Below, piece by piece: positions 34,301 through 42,565 of a stretch of DNA of 64,000 nt. Numbering within the stretch: the stretch's first letter is position 1; every line of letters begins with the position of its first letter. Source of the stretch: Streptomyces sp. 71268. GTDB taxonomy: Bacteria; Actinomycetota; Actinomycetes; Streptomycetales; Streptomycetaceae. The translations under genes were made by a program, and so were the position numbers. The stretch covers positions 6,392,501 through 6,456,500 of the forward strand of contig NZ_CP114200.1 in assembly GCF_029392895.1 (NCBI RefSeq). Reading direction: 5' to 3'. The notes below the pieces were generated by a model, which ran no database searches, was not told where the DNA came from, and saw nothing but the letters and a program-made list of their open reading frames with translations.

Positions 34301-34570
34301 GCGGCGCACGCCATCGGCCTGATCGACACCGACGACGCGCAGATCCTGGACGAGGCGTGGGTGCTGGCCACCCGGGTGCGGAACGCGGTGATGCTGGTGC
34401 GCGGCCGGCCGGGCGACACCTTCCCCGCCGACGGCCGCGAGCTGGCCGCCGTCGGCCGCTACCTCGGCTACGAGCCGGGACACGTCGGCGAGATGGTGGA
34501 CGACTACCGCCGCACGACCCGGCGCGCCCGGGGCGTGATGGAGCGGCTGTTCTACGACTACCCGGGCTGA
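31340..34570 (+). CDS. glnE: Bifunctional glutamine-synthetase adenylyltransferase/deadenylase
   Basis: GlnE adenylylates and deadenylylates type I glutamine synthetase, setting its activity by nitrogen status. The 1076-residue protein has two nucleotidyltransferase domains with 'GMGKCGGRELNYVSDVDVIF' and 'GMGRFGGHELNYGSDADVLF' (metal-binding SDxD), each followed by 'LRPEGxxGPLVRTLAS' and a helical bundle. A Gly/Ala/Pro-rich linker (33460-33600) of ~45 residues between the halves is longer than usual. Start GTG 31340 (AGGCGGG six bases before) gives the Streptomyces-like N-terminus 'RRDSRFGRLLRYGFTDP'; GTG 31310 is possible. Confidence 0.96.
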   Translation: MLQGRRDSRFGRLLRYGFTDPAAAGRLLDAPGLAAVRADPVLLDALGATADPNLALMGLVRLAEALPEDERQTLLTTVTTAKPLRDRLLGVLGASEALGDHLARHPDDWRSLATYESADLNPSIPEFEQALTHGVWGDPAGELSKPDALRVAYRRCLLGIAARDVCGTTGVAQTAAELADLATATLRTALRIAEEEAPEDAAACRLAVIGMGKCGGRELNYVSDVDVIFVAEAPHRPATARPDAPGDAAADEPRRSGAAADDESAALRAATRLAAHLVRICGDVTAEGTIWPVDANLRPEGRNGPLVRTLASHLAYYQRWAKTWEFQALLKARPVAGDAALGQAYVDALAPLVWQAAERENFVADVQQMRRRVVENIPAAQVDREIKLGPGGLRDVEFAVQLLQLVHGRSDASLRSGSTLDALAALAAGGYVGRADAAALDDAYRFLRTMEHHIQLYKLRRTHLVPEDEADLRRLGRSLSRPFDWPRTEPVTRLRQEWKRHAREVRRLHEKLFYRPLLDAVAQLEPGETRLSTKAAGQRLEALGYADPVGALRHLEALASGVTRKAAIQRTLLPVLLGWFADSADPDAGLLGFRKVSDALGKTPWYLRLLRDEGAAAENLARVLSAGRLAPDLLLRAPEAVALLGDPQGLRARTRAHLEQEVLAAVSRADGPEQAVAAARGVRRRELFRTAAADLIGAFAPYHEHPGHPGHAGGTAPAAGAATGTATGGAAEPAAHGPGAAAGGEPPAGLDAGAAADAVGAALSDLNAATIAGALRAAVRDTWGETLPTRFAVIGMGRFGGHELNYGSDADVLFVHEPRPGVDEQEAARAAFAVANEMRRLLQLPTSDPPLLIDADLRPEGKSGPLVRTLASYAAYYRRWAKVWESQALLRAEPVAGDAELGERFIELIDPLRYPVDGLGEDAVREIRRLKARMESERLPRGADPTTHTKLGRGGLSDVEWTVQLLQLRHAWAEPGLRTTRTRPALAAAHAIGLIDTDDAQILDEAWVLATRVRNAVMLVRGRPGDTFPADGRELAAVGRYLGYEPGHVGEMVDDYRRTTRRARGVMERLFYDYPG

Positions 34571-34695
34571 TCCGCGACGCCCTGGCCCGCCGACGGGCCG
34601 GCGACGGGCCGGCTCGGCCGATGAAGGTAGACCGGCCGGAAATCGCTGGTCAGCCGGTCAGCCGGTCAGCAGGGGTGAGCTGGGGCGGTCGGCGG

Positions 34696-35772
34696 TCAGG
34701 AGCGGCGGGCCGCGGTGCTGGGGCGGTCGGCCGCCGCCCCGTCACCCGTGGCGGGAGCCGCCGCGGCACCGTCCGTGGGGCCCGGCGCGGGCGGGGCCGC
34801 CTGGGCCTCGCTGGCCTTCGGGGCGGCTGACGCCCCGTGCCGCTCCCGCTCGGCCGGGGGCGCGGGGCTGGGCTCGGCCGCCGCCGGTGCCTGCGTGGCC
34901 CGGCCGGGGACGGAGCGCCGTGCGACGGGGCTCGCGATGTGCTGCGGCAGCCGGTACGGCGAGGCCGCGTACCACAGCGTGGCGACCGCGAAGCCGAACG
35001 ACAGGCAGATCAGACCGCCGACGGCGTCGAGCCAGAAGTGGTTGGCGGTGGCGACGATCACCACCAGCGTGGCCACCGGGTACAGCACGCCGAGCGTCCT
35101 GACCCAGCGCGGCCTGGCCAGCGCGGCGATGGTGATTCCGCACCAGGTCGACCAGCCGATGTGCATCGAGGGCATGGCCGCGTACTGGTTGGACACCTCG
35201 GCCAGGTTCCCCGAGGCCAGCGAGCCCCAGGTGTGGTGGACCAGCACCGTGTCGATGAAGTCCATGTCCGGCATCAGCCGGGGCGGGGCCAGCGGGAAGA
35301 AGAAGAAGCCGACCAGGGCCACGCCGGTGGTGGCGAAGAGCACCAGGCGGATCGCCGCGTACCGCCCGGGGTGCCAGCGGTAGAGCCACACCAGGACGCC
35401 GATCGTCACCACGAAGTGCAGCGTGGCGTAGTAGTAGTTCATGCCGACGATCAGCCACGTGACCGAGTTGACGCCGTGGTTCACGCCGCGTTCGACGGCG
35501 AGGCCGAGGTACTGCTCGGCGTCCCAGATCCAGTGGGCGTTGCGCAGCGCGGTGTCCTTGTGCGCCGGCACCGCGTTGCGGATCAGCGAGTACGTCCAGT
35601 AGCTCACCGCGATGAGCAGGATCTCGAACCACAGCCGGGGCCTGCGGGGCGCGCGGAGCCGGGCCAGGCGGGTGCGCGCGACCGGCGGACCGGCCTCTTC
35701 CGCGCGCTCCTCGATGGGTGGCGGGAGAGCTGCCGTCCGGCCTTCCGGAGTCCTCGAAATCGCTTCACCCAT
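34696..35772 (-). CDS. PAP2-superfamily membrane protein
   Basis: The 358-residue protein has a cytoplasmic N-terminus, about six membrane helices and PAP2_3-type motifs 'AAMPSMHIGWSTW' and 'ATANHFWLDAVGG', which contain the catalytic His residues. Family members dephosphorylate lipid phosphates or transfer phospho-alcohol head groups (inositol-phosphoceramide synthase-like). The last ~75 residues are a Pro/Ala/Glu-rich cytoplasmic tail. It is on the opposite strand to glnE and is probably monocistronic. Confidence 0.9.
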   Translation of the reverse strand: MGEAISRTPEGRTAALPPPIEERAEEAGPPVARTRLARLRAPRRPRLWFEILLIAVSYWTYSLIRNAVPAHKDTALRNAHWIWDAEQYLGLAVERGVNHGVNSVTWLIVGMNYYYATLHFVVTIGVLVWLYRWHPGRYAAIRLVLFATTGVALVGFFFFPLAPPRLMPDMDFIDTVLVHHTWGSLASGNLAEVSNQYAAMPSMHIGWSTWCGITIAALARPRWVRTLGVLYPVATLVVIVATANHFWLDAVGGLICLSFGFAVATLWYAASPYRLPQHIASPVARRSVPGRATQAPAAAEPSPAPPAERERHGASAAPKASEAQAAPPAPGPTDGAAAAPATGDGAAADRPSTAARRS

Positions 35773-35858
35773 AGAAGAACAGTCTGCCAGACTTGTCTGC
35801 TCGGCAGATCACCCGCAGGTCGGGTATGCGCCTCACCCGAGAGGCGGACACCCGCCCC

Positions 35859-36944
35859 TCACGCCCCCTGGGCTGGGCGAGCGCGGGTGGCCGGTGAGAC
35901 ACCTGGCGCGGAAGCGGTTGATTCCCGTACGACCAACTCGGGCAGGAACACGAACTCGCTGTACAGCGGGGCCGAGGCGGCGCTCGCCGCGTCCGCCGAG
36001 TGCGCTCCGCCGATCTCCTCCAACAGGGCCCGCACCGCCGCCTGCCCCATGGCGCGTACGGGCTTGCGCACCGTGGTCAGCGGCGGGTCGGTGAAGGCGA
36101 TCAGGGGCGAGTCGTCGAAGCCGATCACGGACACGTCCCGTGGCACCCGCAGCCCGCGCTCGCGGGCGGCCCGCACCGCGCCGAGGGCCATCATGTCGCT
36201 CGCGCACACCACCGCCGTACAGCCCCGCTCAAGCAGCGCGCCGCCGGCCGCCCGGCCGCCCTCCAGGGTGTAAAGCGAGTGCTCGATGAGTTCCGCGCAC
36301 GCCTCGGGCGCGACGCCGAGCCGCTGCCGCATGCCGCGCAGGAACCCCTCGATCTTGCGCTGGACCGGCACGAAGCGCGCGGGTCCGAGCGCGAGGCCGA
36401 TCCGGTGGTGCCCGAGCGCGGCCAAGTGGGTGACGGCCAGCTCCATCGCGGCCCGGTCGTCGGGTGAGATGAAGGGCGCGCGCACCTGGGGCGCGTAGCC
36501 GTCCACCAGCACGAAGGGCATGCCACCGGCGCGCAGGCGCGCGTAGCGGCGCACGTCGGCGGTGGTGTCCGCGTGCAGCCCGGAGACCACGATGATGCCG
36601 GCCACGCCCCGCTCGACCAGCATCTCCGTCAGCTCGTCCTCGGTCGGACCGCCCGGCGTCTGGGTGGCCAGCACCGGCGCGTACCCCTGCCGGGTCAGGG
36701 CCTGCCCGATGACCTGGGCGAGGGCGGGGAAGATCGGGTTCTCCAGCTCGGGCGTGATCAGCCCGACGAGCCCGGTGCCGCGCCGGCGCAGACGCAGGGG
36801 GCGTTCGTAGCCGAGCGCGTCGAGCGCGGCGAGTACGGATGCGCGAGTGGCCGAGGCCACGCCGGGCTTCTCGTTCAGCACCCGGCTCACGGTGGCTTCA
36901 CTGACCCCCGCCTGGGCTGCGATGTCGGCGAGCCGTGCGGTCAT
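35859..36944 (-). CDS. malR: LacI-family regulator, MalR-like
   Basis: This 361-residue repressor has an N-terminal HTH ('LADIAAQAGVSEATVSRVLN', 4-23) and a periplasmic-binding-like effector domain ('GLVGLITPELENPIFPALAQ', 'VIGFDDSPLIAFTDPPLTTV'). In S. coelicolor, MalR represses maltose and alpha-amylase genes through CTTGCA-type sites; here CTTGCA pairs lie in the gap to the divergent glucosidase gene. The start ATG 36944 gives the standard 'MTARLADIA' N-terminus. The assignment as MalR rests on genome position, the partner gene and operator type. Confidence 0.85.
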   Translation of the reverse strand: MTARLADIAAQAGVSEATVSRVLNEKPGVASATRASVLAALDALGYERPLRLRRRGTGLVGLITPELENPIFPALAQVIGQALTRQGYAPVLATQTPGGPTEDELTEMLVERGVAGIIVVSGLHADTTADVRRYARLRAGGMPFVLVDGYAPQVRAPFISPDDRAAMELAVTHLAALGHHRIGLALGPARFVPVQRKIEGFLRGMRQRLGVAPEACAELIEHSLYTLEGGRAAGGALLERGCTAVVCASDMMALGAVRAARERGLRVPRDVSVIGFDDSPLIAFTDPPLTTVRKPVRAMGQAAVRALLEEIGGAHSADAASAASAPLYSEFVFLPELVVRESTASAPGVSPATRARPAQGA

Positions 36945-37090
36945 GGAGTGGGACCCTACCGGTCGCCCGCCGCCCTGCCCACCGCGGGCGGGGCGGTCCC
37001 GGACGCCGTTCGCGCGCCACCGCGAGGGGGTGTCGGGGCAGCGGCGCGCGGGGAGCGTGCGGGGGCGCGCGGTGGAGGCCGAGCACCGTT

Positions 37091-37106
37091 CTTGCAAGTT
37101 CTTGCA
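37091..37106. promoter_or_regulatory. MalR-type operator, CTTGCAAGTTCTTGCA
   Basis: Two CTTGCA hexamers ten bases apart; the inner part is an inverted repeat TGCAAG-TT-CTTGCA. This matches CTTGCA repeats described as MalR targets in Streptomyces. Confidence 0.7.
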
Positions 37107-37223
37107 GTCGCAGTCCGGCGCGGTAGGAGGATGGAAAGGCCCTGGCTGAGCTGGTTGTCAAGGGCGTGCGGCGGCTGGCGGGCCGGCGCGTGGGAGCGGT
37201 GTCTCGGGGGCGCGGTGGAAAAC

Positions 37224-37252
37224 TCTCGCAAGCTCTTTCCGTGTCCTTGCAA
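37224..37252. promoter_or_regulatory. Second MalR-type operator
   Basis: GCAAG at 37228-37232 and CTTGC at 37246-37250 form an inverted repeat with a 13-base spacer, 150 bases upstream of the glucosidase start. A third hexamer is imperfect (CTCGCA). Confidence 0.55.
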
Positions 37253-37401
37253 CCCTGTTACGTTCCTCGGCAACCCAGCCAGCCCGCCGTGGCCCGACCG
37301 CCGGCCGGCGAGCGACCACACCCCCGCCGCGCCCCACCGTGGCGCCGCACCGGCCCGTGGGCCGGCGCCGCCGCTCCGTATCCGAGCACCCCAGGGATGA
37401 C

Positions 37402-39234
37402 ATGACAGAGCACCTCGCCGCCCCCACCGGCACGGCTCCGACGGACCACCCCGCAGCCACCCCGGTCGCCCCCGCTTCTTCCCCGGACGCTGTCGCCGCC
37501 CCCGACGCTGCCGGCGCGACGGCGCCGCGCGCCGACCACCGCCCCGGCGCCGACCAGCCCGCCGAAGGCCACCCCGTCGGCGAACCCCGCACCGCCGACC
37601 ACCGCGCCCCCGCCGGCGCGCGGCACTCCGAATGGTGGCGCGAAGCCGTCATCTACCAGGTCTATCCGCGCAGCTTCGCCGACGCCGACGGCGACGGCAT
37701 GGGCGACCTGGCCGGCGTCCGCCACCGCCTGCCCCACCTGCGCGACCTCGGCGTCGACGCCGTCTGGCTCAGCCCCTGCTACGCCTCGCCGCAGGCCGAC
37801 GCCGGTTACGACGTCGCGGACTACCGCGCCATCGACCCCATGTTCGGCACGCTGGCCGACGCCGAGGCCGTCATCGACGAGGCCCACCGGCTCGGGCTGC
37901 GGGTGATCGTGGACCTGGTGCCGAACCACTGCTCCGACCAGCACGCCTGGTTCCGACGGGCGCTGCGCGAGGGGCCGGGCTCCGCGCCGCGGGACCGCTT
38001 CCACTTCCGGGCCGGCAAGGGGGCGGACGGTCAACTGCCGCCCAACGACTGGGAGTCCATCTTCGGCGGGCCCGCCTGGACCCGTACCACCAACCCCGAC
38101 GGCACCCCGGGCGAGTGGTACTTGCACCTGTTCGCACCGCAGCAGCCCGACTTCAACTGGGACCACCCCGCCGTCCAGGACGAGTTCCGCACCATCCTGC
38201 GGTTCTGGCTCGACCTCGGCGTCGACGGTTTCCGCATCGACGTCGCGCACGGCCTGGTCAAGGCCGCCGGGCTGCCCGACATGGGCCGCACCGGGCAGCT
38301 CAAGCTGCTCGGCAACCAGGCGTTGCCCTTCTTCGACCAGGACGGGGTCCACGCGATCTACCGGAGTTGGCGCAAGGTCCTGGACGAGTACCCCGGGCAG
38401 CGCGTGGGCGTCGCCGAGGCGTGGACCCCCAGCGCCGAGCGCACCGCGCGCTACCTGCGCCCCGACGAGCTGCACCAGGCGTTCAACTTCCACTACCTCA
38501 CCACGGGTTGGGACGCCGCGGCACTGCGCGCGGTCATCGACGAGTCGCTGGCCGCCATGCGTCCGGTCGGCGCGCCCACCACCTGGGTGCTGTCCAACCA
38601 CGACGTGGTGCGGCACGCCACCCGGTTCGCCGACGCCGGCCCGGAGCAGGGGCTAGCCCGCGCGCGGGCGGCGGCGCTGCTGATGCTGGCGCTGCCCGGC
38701 TCCGCCTACCTCTACCAGGGCGAGGAACTCGGCCTGCCCGAGGTCACCGACCTGCCCGACGAGGTGCGACAGGACCCCTCGTTCTTCCGCGGTGACGGCC
38801 AGGCCGGGCTGCGCGACGGCTGCCGGGTGCCGCTGCCCTGGTCGGGCGACGTTCCGCCGTACGGGTTCGGCCCCGAGCCCGGTGGCCCGAGCTGGCTGCC
38901 GCAGCCGGCCACCTGGGCCCGGCTCAGCGTGGCCGCGCAGACCGGTGACCCGCACTCGACGCTGGAGCTCTACCGGCGGGCGCTCGCGGTCCGCCGCGAG
39001 CAGCCGGCGCTCGGCGCGGGGGACGCGGTGCGCTGGCTGACGGCGCCCGAGGGGGTGCTCTCCTTCCGGCGCGACGCGCCGCTGGGCGGCGTGCAGTGCA
39101 CGGTCAACACCACGTCCGCCCCCGTGCGCCTGCCCGAGCCCGGCCCGGTGCTGGTGGCCAGCGCCGAACTCGGCCCCGCCGAAGGGGGGACGCGCGAGCT
39201 GCCCGCCGACACGGCGGTGTGGTGGGCGGTGTGA
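37402..39234 (+). CDS. aglA: GH13 alpha-glucosidase, AglA-like
   Basis: The 610-residue intracellular enzyme hydrolyses alpha-1,4-glucosidic bonds of malto-oligosaccharides or similar. After a disordered Pro/Ala/Thr-rich leader (~70 residues) comes the GH13 barrel: 'AVIYQVYPRSFADADGDGMG', 'DLVPNHCSDQHAWF', catalytic nucleophile Asp280 ('GFRIDVAHG'), acid/base Glu339 ('VAEAW') and Asp401 ('SNHDV'). 'QVYPRSF' and 'NHCSDQH' fit the oligo-1,6-/alpha-glucosidase subfamily. ATG 37402 has AGGGA five bases upstream. It is divergent from malR, as a likely MalR target. Confidence 0.92.
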   Translation: MTEHLAAPTGTAPTDHPAATPVAPASSPDAVAAPDAAGATAPRADHRPGADQPAEGHPVGEPRTADHRAPAGARHSEWWREAVIYQVYPRSFADADGDGMGDLAGVRHRLPHLRDLGVDAVWLSPCYASPQADAGYDVADYRAIDPMFGTLADAEAVIDEAHRLGLRVIVDLVPNHCSDQHAWFRRALREGPGSAPRDRFHFRAGKGADGQLPPNDWESIFGGPAWTRTTNPDGTPGEWYLHLFAPQQPDFNWDHPAVQDEFRTILRFWLDLGVDGFRIDVAHGLVKAAGLPDMGRTGQLKLLGNQALPFFDQDGVHAIYRSWRKVLDEYPGQRVGVAEAWTPSAERTARYLRPDELHQAFNFHYLTTGWDAAALRAVIDESLAAMRPVGAPTTWVLSNHDVVRHATRFADAGPEQGLARARAAALLMLALPGSAYLYQGEELGLPEVTDLPDEVRQDPSFFRGDGQAGLRDGCRVPLPWSGDVPPYGFGPEPGGPSWLPQPATWARLSVAAQTGDPHSTLELYRRALAVRREQPALGAGDAVRWLTAPEGVLSFRRDAPLGGVQCTVNTTSAPVRLPEPGPVLVASAELGPAEGGTRELPADTAVWWAV

Positions 39235-39240
39235 GCCCGG

Positions 39241-39269
39241 GCCCGGGGCGGCCGGCCCCCGCCCCGGGC
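39241..39269. terminator. Terminator between convergent aglA and the membrane-protein gene
   Basis: A perfect 11-bp stem (GCCCGGGGCGG/CCGCCCCGGGC) with a 7-base loop directly follows the aglA stop and precedes the end of the opposing gene. Confidence 0.75.
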
Positions 39270-39283
39270 GCCCGCGAGGCGGC

Positions 39284-40252
39284 TCAGCCGCGCAGCCGCA
39301 CCCCGTACCGGGAGCGCAGTCGGCTGATCTCCCAGCAGGAGAGGGCCGTGACCGTGGCCGGACCGCCGACGAGCAGCACGTACGCCAGGACGGGCGGCCC
39401 GTTGGGCAGTCCGCCGATGGCCGCGATCTCCCAGACCAGGACGCTGGTCAACAGGGCCGGGGTCGCGGGGTGCACGGCCGCCGTGCCGAAGCCGGTGCGG
39501 GCCACCGTGGCCGACGCGAACAGGAACAGGAAGACCGACCACATGCCCGCCACCACGCACGCCAGGATCAGCAGGGTGCCGAGATTCCCGCCCACGTGCG
39601 AGGGGTTGAGCAGGTCCAGGCCGTAGAACAGGGCCGGTATCAGGGCCAAGGTGCCGAAGAACAGGCCGAGTTGGCGCAGTGGTCCGCGCAGCGCGGCCCG
39701 CATCGTGGCGCGGCGGGTGGGCGGCGCGAGCCAGATGAGGACGCCGAGGACGACCGGGCCGCTGGCGATGAGCAGCCAGGGCGTGAGCAGGAGCGTGGCC
39801 CAGTGCTCGGTGAGGTGCTGGTCCAGGTCCCGCAGGCTTCCCAGGGCCGCGACGACCGCGATCGAGACCGCGACCGCCGCCCACGTCCGGAGGGTCTTCA
39901 GGCGCGCGACCTGCGGATCGTGGACCGGGACCGGGGCGCCGCCGCGCACGAAGAGGCGCCAGGCCGTGAGGCGGGCGCCGCGGGCGATCGAGTACAGCGC
40001 CACCAGCGGCGAGAGCAGCAACAGGAAGGGCAGCAAGACCGGGATCAGGCCGACGGGCACGCGCCGCAACGTCCGCAGCACCGACGGCCAACCCCGAGGC
40101 CGGGCGGGGGCGTTCGGGACGCCCGGTGGCGGCGGGGCCGGTGGGGCCGGCGGTGGGGCCGGCGGTCCCGGCCGCAGCGGTACGGGCCCGCCGCCTGGGG
40201 GAGCCGGAGGGCTCGGTGGACGGGGGCCGCCTCCCCGGCGGGTGGTTGTCAT
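39284..40252 (-). CDS. Proline-rich integral membrane protein of unknown function
   Basis: The 322-residue protein has a Pro/Gly-rich cytoplasmic N-terminus of ~55 residues and about seven membrane helices. No catalytic motif was recognised. Proline-rich N-termini on Streptomyces membrane proteins of this kind often mark Yip1-like or DUF families, but the match is not certain. ATG 40252 has GAGGTG upstream. A GC hairpin at 39241 terminates transcription from both sides. Confidence 0.75.
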   Translation of the reverse strand: MTTTRRGGGPRPPSPPAPPGGGPVPLRPGPPAPPPAPPAPPPPGVPNAPARPRGWPSVLRTLRRVPVGLIPVLLPFLLLLSPLVALYSIARGARLTAWRLFVRGGAPVPVHDPQVARLKTLRTWAAVAVSIAVVAALGSLRDLDQHLTEHWATLLLTPWLLIASGPVVLGVLIWLAPPTRRATMRAALRGPLRQLGLFFGTLALIPALFYGLDLLNPSHVGGNLGTLLILACVVAGMWSVFLFLFASATVARTGFGTAAVHPATPALLTSVLVWEIAAIGGLPNGPPVLAYVLLVGGPATVTALSCWEISRLRSRYGVRLRG

Positions 40253-40415
40253 CTCCGCGCACCTCACTCTCCGGCGCTCTCGCGCCGCCCGGGACCATGC
40301 CGCCCCACAAGACGCCCGCGCGGAACGGCGCGGTTGTCGGAGCGGCGTGTCACCTTCCTGGCGGCGACCGATGCGAAACCGTGTTCCACCACGCGGGTTA
40401 CGGTCCCCGTGACGA

Positions 40416-40455
40416 GCCGGCCCGGCCCGGCCCGGCGGCGCGTGGCCGGGCCGGC
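40416..40455 (-). terminator. Terminator of the DUF4253 gene
   Basis: A 12-bp inverted repeat (GCCGGCCCGGCC/GGCCGGGCCGGC) with a ~16-base loop lies 14 bases beyond the stop codon. Confidence 0.6.
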
Positions 40456-40469
40456 CTAACCCGGACCGG

Positions 40470-41486
40470 TCAGTCCCACCAGAACGACCAGTTGTGCTTG
40501 CCCACCAGGTGCTCCCGCGCGTACCGCTCCAGGGTCTCGCTGTCCTGCCAGATGTTGTCCGGGCAGAACGCGAAGTGCTCGGCGGCGATCGGCAGCGCCT
40601 CCTCCAGGGTGCGGGGCGGGTGGGGCACCGACACGTGCAGCACGTCGAACTCCAGCGCCACCACGCGTATCCCGAACCGGTCCTCCCAGGAGCGCAGCAC
40701 GGCGGAGAACGGGGCCGCGTCCTCGTCGTAGTTCAGCGGGCCGAGCCAGCCGATCGCCGCGAGGACGTCCGCGCTGCGCTCGGCCGGCACCAGGGCTATC
40801 CGGGGCGCGGTGAGGATGTCGTACTCCACCAGGGCGGCGGCCACCTCGGCGGCGCGCTCGTCCGGGTCCACCACGGCCGGGCAGGCCGGCGCGAGGCCGG
40901 GCCACGCGGTGCCGTACGGAGCGAGCGCCACGGCGTCGTCCAGCTCCGCGCCGCCCTCGCGCGCCGGCTGCCCCGGGGCGCGCCCCGCGCGCCAGGGACC
41001 CTCGGCCGCGCCGTCCGCCAACTCCTCGTCCGCGTCGGGCTCCAGTCCGTCCGCCCGCTCAACGTCCCCGTCGACCACGGCGGCGCCCCGCCGGTCAGCG
41101 CCGGCGGCGTCCTCCTCGTCCTCCACCGGGGCGGTGTTGTCGGCCCACCACTCGGCCAGCAGCGCGCCGGCCTCGTAGTCGTCCGGGTCGGACGCCAGGT
41201 CCGGGCCCAACTCCTCGTTCCACGGCTGGTCGCCATCGCTCTCGCGCTCCCCGCCGAGCAGCACCGGGCGCAACCCGGCCGCCTTCAGCGCGGGCAGCAG
41301 CCGTCCCCACGAGTCCTCCGTGGCCGGCTCGGTGGCGCGCCACAGCAGCGGCTCGTGCCACAGGCCGTCGAGGGTGAGCCGGTGCAGGGTGCCCGGCGGC
41401 AGGTCGAAGTCGAGTCCCAGGGAGCGTCCCGTGGGGTCGGCGGCCAGGATGTGGAGGGGGTTCGGGGGTGTCGCGTGCGTGGTCAC
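40470..41486 (-). CDS. DUF4253-domain protein
   Basis: The 338-residue soluble protein has a C-terminal DUF4253 region ('APRIALVPAERSADVLAAIG', 'LRSWEDRFGIRVVALEFDVL', 'AAEHFAFCPDNIWQDSETLE'). An acidic, Asp/Glu/Ala-rich stretch of ~80 residues lies between the N-terminal half and this domain. The function of DUF4253 is unknown; related SUKH/Imm-type uses have been proposed. GTG 41486 gives the conserved 'PNPLHILAADPTG' N-terminal part; the longer frame upstream is not conserved. It is probably monocistronic. Confidence 0.85.
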   Translation of the reverse strand: MTTHATPPNPLHILAADPTGRSLGLDFDLPPGTLHRLTLDGLWHEPLLWRATEPATEDSWGRLLPALKAAGLRPVLLGGERESDGDQPWNEELGPDLASDPDDYEAGALLAEWWADNTAPVEDEEDAAGADRRGAAVVDGDVERADGLEPDADEELADGAAEGPWRAGRAPGQPAREGGAELDDAVALAPYGTAWPGLAPACPAVVDPDERAAEVAAALVEYDILTAPRIALVPAERSADVLAAIGWLGPLNYDEDAAPFSAVLRSWEDRFGIRVVALEFDVLHVSVPHPPRTLEEALPIAAEHFAFCPDNIWQDSETLERYAREHLVGKHNWSFWWD

Positions 41487-41695
41487 GGGGGTGACGCTAC
41501 CCCCAGTGTCTGACAACTCAGCGTCGAACAGGCGTCGGGCGGTCAACGTCCCGGCGCGCAACAGCCGGCGACCCATCGGCCGGCAGCCGGCGGCCACCCG
41601 CCACCACCCGCTCCGAGGGCAGGACACAGCCCGCGAAACCCGGCCAATCCGGACCCACGTGTGCCAGCTCTAGGGAAGTCCGGACGCGGGGGATC

Positions 41696-42526
41696 TCAGA
41701 CCCGGGGGACCTCGGACGCCCGGGGAGCGTGCGGCACGTGCGGGGGGTGCGAGACGTGCGGCGCGTGGGGTACGTGGGGGTCCAGCGGTACCTGGGGGGC
41801 GTCGGTCACCTCGGGCACCAGCGTGATCAGCCGCGTCAGCAGGTCGGCGAAGAGTCCGTCCGGCGGCTCCCGCACGAGCAGCTGCCGCACCAGGTCGGCC
41901 AGTTCCGGGTCCGCCGTGGCGCCCACCGAGGCCAGCGCCACGAAGTCGTGCACGAGCTGCACCTCAAGCTCCGCGCGCGCGACCGTGCGCCCGTCGAGCC
42001 ACAGCAGGGCGGTGGTCTCCGCCAGCGAGACCCACGAGCGCACGATCAGCGCGAGCCGCGCGGAGGGCCGCTCGACCTCCAGGTGCGCCAGGATCTGTTC
42101 GTACGCCGCCTGCCGCACGTCGTCGATGGTCGCGCGGGCACTGCCCGTCGGGTGCGGCACCTCGCCGCCGCCGACCGCGGCGGCCGGGCCGCCGCGCATC
42201 AGGGCCGAGAAGCCGGGGCCGTGGTCCTCGACGAAGTCGAAGAAGCGGCCCATGACGCGCAGCAGCCGCTCGCCCAACGGCCCCTCCCGGGGCTCGACGA
42301 AACGGGCGCTCAGCTCGTCGGCGGCGCGCCGCAGCGCCGCCTCGTACAGGCTCTGCTTGCCGGGGAAGTAGTGGTAGACCAACGGTCTGGAGATGCCTGC
42401 GCGTTCGGCGATCTCGTCGATCGAGACGTCCTCGGGGGACCGACTGCCGAAGAGGTCGAGCGCCACCGTGATGAGCTGTTCACGTCGTTCCTCGACGCCC
42501 ATTCTGCGGCGCGCGCTCTTGGCCAT
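41696..42526 (-). CDS. TetR-family regulator of the PF10118/reductase operon
   Basis: The 276-residue repressor has an N-terminal HTH ('VSIDEIAERAGISRPLVYHYF', 34-54) and a TetR_C-like helical domain. The last ~35 residues are a repeat of His-Val-Pro, His-Ala-Pro and similar triplets, encoded by CGTGGG/GGCGTG-type repeats, not seen in typical TetR proteins. It is the last gene of a same-strand cluster with an oxidoreductase and a PF10118 protein, 39 bases after the reductase. A palindromic site before the first gene (44612-44623) is its probable operator. Confidence 0.9.
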   Translation of the reverse strand: MAKSARRRMGVEERREQLITVALDLFGSRSPEDVSIDEIAERAGISRPLVYHYFPGKQSLYEAALRRAADELSARFVEPREGPLGERLLRVMGRFFDFVEDHGPGFSALMRGGPAAAVGGGEVPHPTGSARATIDDVRQAAYEQILAHLEVERPSARLALIVRSWVSLAETTALLWLDGRTVARAELEVQLVHDFVALASVGATADPELADLVRQLLVREPPDGLFADLLTRLITLVPEVTDAPQVPLDPHVPHAPHVSHPPHVPHAPRASEVPRV

Positions 42527-42565
42527 GGCCTCATCCTAGTTGGCCACCGCGCCCCTCCGGCCGGC

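Larger units (their letters stand above)
36945..37401. other. Divergent malR/aglA control region
   Basis: The 457-base gap holds two CTTGCA-type operator groups (37091-37106 and 37224-37252) and no gene. The malEFG transporter genes found here in S. coelicolor are absent. AGGGATGAC precedes ATG 37402. Confidence 0.6.
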
